Of a stretch of 64,000 nt of DNA, positions 57,940-64,000 are shown piece after piece; position 1 is the stretch's first letter, and each line of letters opens with the position of its first letter. A program made the translations under genes and the position numbers. The stretch lies in assembly GCA_910589415.1 (NCBI GenBank), contig OU342635.1, positions 15,996,001 to 16,060,000 of the forward strand, in the 5' to 3' direction. The notes under the pieces are model-generated. The model ran no database searches and was not told the origin of the DNA. It was given only the letters and a program-made list of their open reading frames with translations. This DNA is from Malachius bipustulatus. Lineage: Eukaryota; Arthropoda; Insecta; Coleoptera; Melyridae.

Positions 57940-59578
57940 GTCCTGGTGCATCCTGCTCCTGCAGTTAGCTTTGAGCAGAATGCCGTCGACTATCCTCCTA
58001 TTTGTTCCAGGAGGGGGGGGGGGAAATAAAAAACCGTAGTTTTTAGATCTTAACAAACGGAATAAATTTTATTGAACCTAATCGTTGAAGAAGATAAAAA
58101 TTGAAACGCTGTTGCTGACTTTAAGAGAACGAATCTAAAGTACCACTTTTTCTTGTTGGCTTCGTTTGGGTTCAATTGAGTTTGTCTTTTTATTCCCGAT
58201 GTGTGGGGGCTCTACAGAACAATTCCAGGAACATGATCCAACGTTGCTGGCCCCACCGACACTGGCCCCTTGACTGGCTCCAATGTGTGGTACTTTTGCG
58301 TTAAAAATTTCTGCTCGTGTTATAATAATTATTGAAGTTATTTACAGCTTCAAGCAAAAAAAGACATTTAAGGGGACATTTACACGGAACAGGTATGGCC
58401 TAAGGCTAAGTCGTTTTGGACTTAATCGCATTTCGATTATTATTATGTGTCATGAAATCTACCCCTATCTGTACCTCTTTTAATTATGTGGGAGTTTCTA
58501 TATTCACTTATGTCTTACAGTAAAAAACAGCCAACTTCGATCGTCAGAATAAGTATTCGAGTAATTATTGCGATGAATAATTAATGAATAATTAATTGTT
58601 TGCTATAATTACTGACTGTATCGTTTAGGTAAATGTTCTAATAGCTAAGTAATTTTATTTATTGCACTATTTCGCGCAGCTTGTCAAGGGCAACGCATAA
58701 AAAGCTGTCTATCACAAACTGTCATTAACTCGGAGTTATGTAGTAAATTAGTAAACGCGTTTTATACTTAAAAATGGTTTATAAGTATATACCACGTGTA
58801 TCAAGCACACCAGTGATTCATAAACAAAAATAAATAATAATTACTTTCACTACCACCTAGTAGGTGGGTAACTACATGAATTCCTTCAATGTTTCTCTTC
58901 GGTGACCTTTTCTGCACAGTGAACACGAAAGCCGTCTTAAAATATGACCATTCTTGACCTTAGAGTGATACAAGAGTTCAAGCTTCAATGTTATTTATCT
59001 TTTTTACAAAAAACAAAAAAAATAAAGGTGCATGATATGTGTATTTGCAGAGTTTTGGCATAATTACGTTTGCTGAAATTAATCCAAAATTAACGTGTAT
59101 TATTAAATTAATTCGAATATGCATAGAAAATAAGAGAACAAAAAGGAGTCAATTAGTGTCATTAATGCTAGACACTTCTTAATAAAACATACAAATTAGT
59201 ATAATGATTATTAATTAGAAAAAAATTAATAACCATTGTATTAGTTAATAATAATTATGATTATTAATTCCCATTAGCTACGAAGTCACAACTGATGTAA
59301 TGTTCTTTTTTTCTTAAATTTAATTGCATAAATTGACAAACGCTATCGGAAAAAAAGGTTCTGGACTTACTAATAACTTTAATCTATTCATGTCTTGTTT
59401 ACAAATTAATGCAAGTTACTAATTAAAATAGATGTGGAGAATTTTTTTTTCATTTATAGTCAAACTTAATTTACGATGAAACTTAAAGTATTCAACAGTA
59501 ATTTTTTTGGATGCAAATTACTCAAGTTTGCTAATAATGAGACTAACTAAAAAATCGACCTATACCTTCCTCTGTTTT
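57940..59578. other. Unassigned stretch
   Basis: A G10 run lies at about 58012-58022. 58190-58285 is GC-richer, without a recognised domain. The remainder is AT-rich. No gene found. Confidence 0.45.
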
Positions 59579-59581
59579 ATA

Positions 59582-61256
59582 GGATGGTCCATCACTTATG
59601 TCCCCACCCGAAATAGAGGTTAATTTTATTGAAGATGAAAAAATTTAACTTTGAGGATTCGTATAATTGATAAAAAAATGTAATTTGGTGGTAAAGAGTC
59701 CAAAAACAAGGATTTTTCGTCAATACATCGGTAGAAATCGACAAATAAAATCAAAATCGGTGAAAAGAAATGTCAAAAAACCAATCACAAGGCTTTTATT
59801 AAATAAAATACATAAAATATGGAAATTAAAAGTAGAATGATTGATATATGGTAGTAATAAAAGTGACCAATAATCTACATGTGGTAGGTATCTATGAATC
59901 CTAAGTATGAATCCTAAGTAAATAGTCAGAAGAATTGTCATTCAAGTTCAATGGCATACTACATTGGGTACTAATGCTGTTTAAGGATACATACAGTGTG
60001 ACCCATTTGTTCTTGAAACACCCTGTAGAATCTTAATTAATGGTGCGATTTTGAAAAAAATTCTTTTAAACCATAGAGCTTGATAAACTATATTTTGGGA
60101 GCAAAAAGCGTCTCATTCATACAATATCCAGGGCCTACTAGATCAGTGTTTACTTGTAAAATCTCAAAAATTCATATTAGCGATTTTTTTAGAAAAAAAC
60201 TGGGCACGCCACGGGATTCACCGGCCCTCAAAATGGTACTGTACCAAATTTTATTGGAAATGTCAGAGTAAAAAGGATCTTGTAGTTATTTTAAAAATTC
60301 ATAATAATACTCCGAATTTTCATAAATTAATTTGAAAAAGGTCAGAAGCTATCATAAGTAAAAAATAAAAAAAAAAAAAAAAAAAAAAAAGTAAAAAAAA
60401 TAAAAAAATTAAAAAAATAAAAAAAAAATAAATAAAAAAATAAAAAATTATAATTAAAAAATTAAAGTACATACCTACATTATCACCAACTAGACGTACA
60501 ATTTTTATTTTGTCTCTCCTTGACCTTTTCGAATAAATTAATGAAAATTCGGAGTTCTATTATGAATTTCTAAAATAACTGCAAGATCCTTATTACTCTG
60601 ACATTTACAATAAAATTTAGTACAGTACCGTTTTGAGGGCTGGTGAATCCAGTAGCGTGCACAGTTTTTTTCTAAAAAAATCGTTAATATGAATTTTTGA
60701 GATTTTACAAGTAAACACTGATCTAGTAGGCATTGGATATTGTAGGAATGAGACGCTTTTTGCTCCCAAAATATAGTTTATCAAGCTCTATGGTTTAAAA
60801 GAAATTTCTTTAAAATCGCATCATAAATTAAGATTCTACAGGGTGTTTCAAGAACAAATGGGTCACACTGTATATGGTAGGAAACTACCCTCTTCAGAGT
60901 ATTGGTTGCTTTTATTACTACCATAATATATCAATTATTCGTCAGGTTATTTCCATATTTTATGTATTTTATTTAATTAAAGCCTTGCAATTAGTTTTTT
61001 GATATTAATTTTTTACGATTTTGATACTATTTTTCGATTTCTACCGATGTAATGAAGGAAAATAGAATTTATTTTGGTAAATTTACCACCAAATTACAGT
61101 TTTTTATCGCTGGTGGCCCAACTAAAAATAAAAATTAAACTGATAATGCCGTTCTAAGGTCCCATATTAATTACAAGAATCCTCAAAGTTTCAATGTTTT
61201 TTCTTTAAAATTAACCTCTAGCTATTTTGGGGGTGGGCATAAGCGATGGACCACCC
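59582..61256. mobile_element. 1.7 kb foldback with TA target duplication
   Basis: The left end ggatggtccatcacttatg and the right end cataagcgatggaccaccc are inverted. TA lies outside both (59580-59581 and 61257-61258). The arms share a 'gagcttgataaac' block, 'acaccctgtagaatcttaat', 'cgatttctaccgatg' and 'taccaccaaatta', with some divergence and indels. The centre (60363-60470) is A-rich. An inner pair of ends, 'tgtgacccatttgttcttga' and complement, lies at about 59997-60018 and 60855-60872. There is no coding capacity. Confidence 0.75.
60363..60470. repeat. A-rich centre of the large foldback
   Basis: About 100 bp of A runs broken by single T or G. It may be the loop of the foldback or a retroposed poly(A) tail now located there. 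Confidence 0.8.
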
Positions 61257-61259
61257 TAA

Positions 61260-64000
61260 ATTTAATAGCTACCCTAAAATTTAATGAAAAATGTCAGAAA
61301 ATCAGATCAGTTGGTATGAGAAAATGTTGTTGAAAAGCTCTCTCTATCAACGTTTTTTAGTGTCATGAAACTTACGGACTTCATTAAATATATTTTCGTT
61401 ATATTACAATTCGCTATAGATGTCATTGAGCCATATAACTTGCCTCGAAAACAGTTTTTAATACTGAAATTGCTTCCTCGGACTATTATTTTAGTCATGT
61501 AAAATGTGGATTTTATAGTTTTTCCCAACTTTTTGGAAACCCACGCTTAAGGAGTGTATCCTAAAACGGCACTCCAATAGCTAGCTTGAAATAGATTTAA
61601 TAATTTTAATTAATAATCGACCTTAAATCCCCCTCCCCAAAAAAATTCACCCTCGATATTTTTATTTGTTTTTTTTTATGTTCAAGTAGCATTAATCCGG
61701 TATGCACGCAATGGGTATCTAGGTGTTTCTATAAATTGTAAAAAATCTATTAAAAGTCTTTACTAAATTTTTATTATTCGACTTGCACACACCTCTTGTG
61801 ATGACACACTGATGATGAGCCTTAATAAAGGCGAACTGGGTCGTATTTTTGTCTTCACACTTAAGCGATTTATGTTTATCGGGGAAATTAATATTATTAT
61901 TTATCAATTAGAGTAAAGTTTTTTAAGTTAATTTAAGTTGAATTTGTTAGGTTAATATATGTTCAAGCTTAAGGCTAAATTATTTTTATTTCTAATGGCA
62001 ATAAAAATTATTGTATTTAATAATACATTAAATAGTGAAATGATTTCATATTACAGTAAATGGCTAACATTAATAGACGTTACGTGTAATAACGCTGCAA
62101 AGCAGGCTTGCGTTTAGCAATATAAAATTTCGTCTTCCTGTAATAACACATAATTTAGCAGCAATCTAACAATGACCGTGATCTATATCTCCCTGTAGGT
62201 TATGGTCATTGTTAGAAATTTGTTAAATTAATTGTCATTAGGTTGTGTTGATCGAGATACAGGTCATGATCATAGATTGTTGTCAAATTGTTTGCCATTA
62301 TGACCCCCTAAACCACATTTGAATATTTTCCGATTTTGTTACTAGAAATCGATTTTTTAACTTACTAGAAAACATGTAACAGTAGGTAGGTAGGTATAAT
62401 AGTCACGGGTTATTTTTTGCATGAGCGTAACAAAGTGTAAAGCGAGTGCTGAAAAAGCACAAGGGCTCTAAGTCAATTTGTAAATGAGTAATATAAACTC
62501 TTTCATGTTCAATGAAAAATTAAAACAATAAAAATCGGACAGTCCATTAACAAACTGAAGTTGTACCATAGCCTATAAGATTTCGGTCTGTTTTTTTAAG
62601 GGCGCGGTTCAAGTTCAAATCATCAGTTCTAACAGTTCGGCTTTGTAAATATTGTGTTTATTAATGATACTTCGCCCCGTGACTAATGGAGCTCGGGTCG
62701 TTACTAAATAGCCGAACGTTCTACTCATATCTAGTAGGCTACTTTCTGTGCTAGATATGGCATTTATAATGCGCTTTTGAAAGTGGAATTAGAAAAAATA
62801 AATTTTCTGTTTGTTTATTTGATTACGACGGTATTATGGAACTTTGTCCTCATTTAACAACATTTTTAAATCTACTGAATATCTCGGTTCTGGTACTTTA
62901 ATGGAAGCCTCTATGTATAAAGAAAAAAAAAAAAGGATAGCCTGTGAATACAATCAATAAAAGTAGTCACAGGTGTAGGAACAATTAACAGATGTTTGAA
63001 GGTTAATTCAATTACCCAATAACATAATAATTAGATCACAGTTCAAATGATAATTATTCTTATTCAATGAGTATTTAGAAAATAACAATAGAAAAACACT
63101 AACAACAGTGTTTCTAACAAGAAATAAAATTTACTTAATAAAGAAAAAATAATAAATGGTGATCAGTTCTTTATACCTAATAATTTTTTTGTCTTTACAC
63201 CTAGTTCTTTAAAAAATTTGATTTTTTAATTAATAAACTTCATATTATACAACCATAATTAATTATTTAGGAATGTTACAATAGAATCAACTAATTTTCA
63301 CGCGTCAAATAAAGACAATTAATTGCATAATATCAGAAACAGGATTTGAAACAATGATTTTTTTTCAACTGAAAACCGGAAAGCATTAGAATGTTGCTGG
63401 AGGTGGTACATGGTTTTTGAGAATAAAAAAATTCACTCTAGCATAATTATGAAATTTAACTTTGGTATATTCCAGGTTCCAGAAGGCTACAATACCACCG
63501 ACACCTTGAACATTCCAAATAAAACCACAGTTGTGGTCACAAAACTCCTATGATAATCGTATTGATAGAAGATAGCAGAAGATTAAATCAACTATTATAA
63601 TGGTGTAACATGAAACTAGATAGGTAGATACCCAAACTTTTTGATAGAACTTTATGTTTCTGTCGTTTTTTTTTCCAATTTTTTAAAATAAAATTTAATA
63701 ATTCTTAATCCTAAAAGGTTACAAGTTTCATTGCCTGTAGTTGCATAGCAATCGCTCTCAAGTTTTCATTAAGTTTGAATTGCAACCCAAGTCAACTTAG
63801 CCACGCTTTGGCCAGCCACGCTTTCGGCCAGGGAGAGGAACTTTGCTTTATGTCCAACAAAAAAAAAAATTCGTTATTGACGGCTTGAATGGAAAATATT
63901 TGTTTTTTTTTGTTGATAATACTAATAATATTATAATAACATTTCAGACCTTTTTCAGCAAATTTTCAGTAAAAAAGTTTGTTTTTTCAGTTTATAAAAT
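61260..64000. other. AT-rich intergenic region with one small hairpin
   Basis: No gene is recognised. Small frames at 61307 and 61719 lack motifs. tctaacaatgacc (62165-62177) pairs perfectly with ggtcattgttaga (62204-62216). 63801-63836 has a short direct repeat ('ggccagccacgcttt'-like). Confidence 0.5.
62165..62216. repeat. 13-bp perfect stem-loop
   Basis: The stem is tctaacaatgacc/ggtcattgttaga with a 26-base loop. A variant of the same words ('caggtcatgatcatagattgttg') follows at about 62261-62283. Its function is unknown. Confidence 0.5.

Noticed and set aside
1..64000. CRISPR arrays or bacterial operons.
   Set aside because: Repeats are dispersed or inverted and not regularly spaced with unique spacers. 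The DNA has eukaryotic transposon content and no dense coding.

Overview
The window reads as nuclear DNA of an animal, most likely an insect. It is strongly AT-rich, carries eukaryotic transposable elements throughout, and shows no bacterial operons, rRNA or convincing functional tRNA genes. The short string taggtacctac recurs often, as I recall from some hemipteran and lepidopteran genomes; that is only a hint and I do not name a species. I find no intact host gene. The only long uninterrupted reading frame is the 838-residue reverse transcriptase/GIY-YIG protein of a Penelope-like retroelement (minus strand, 17631-20147). The window looks like a gene-poor block built from several generations of mobile elements. 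Layout: 1-2000 has a non-LTR retrotransposon tail (47-421), a tiny terminal-inverted-repeat element and pieces of dispersed family A. 3447-4019 is a deleted PIF/Harbinger transposon with TTA target duplications, followed by a foldback at 4415-4753. 5640-6090 is a GC-richer tandem array of hairpins whose stems keep pairing although their sequence changes. 6560-7010 is a broken R1/I-like retrotransposon tail. 7534-7794, 12857-13229 and 14891-15580 are inverted-repeat elements. 16707-23157 is a giant head-to-head palindrome of two Penelope-like copies. From 23874 to 34857 there are foldbacks, two Harbinger-type MITEs and copies of family C. 35815-41291 holds tandem pieces of a Helentron-like family with tRNA-like modules, followed by a decayed mariner transposase (41380-42275). 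44500-48200 holds remains of at least three non-LTR elements. 49252-51984 is the most complete Helentron-like copy, split by a 0.9 kb foldback. 53070-61258 contains further foldbacks, an endonuclease-domain fragment and a 1.7 kb element flanked by TA. From 61260 to the end I see little beyond AT-rich DNA and one small hairpin. Nothing here forms a pathway. The shared theme is inverted duplication. At least eleven near-full-length palindromes or inverted repeats (about 0.25 to 6.5 kb) and several short near-perfect hairpins lie in 64 kb. Transcribed, many would fold into long double-stranded RNA. The least explained signals are the covarying hairpin array, the modular foldbacks that share a core but carry different ends, and short palindromes flanked by direct repeats. 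All family names rest on reading motifs by eye, with no database search.
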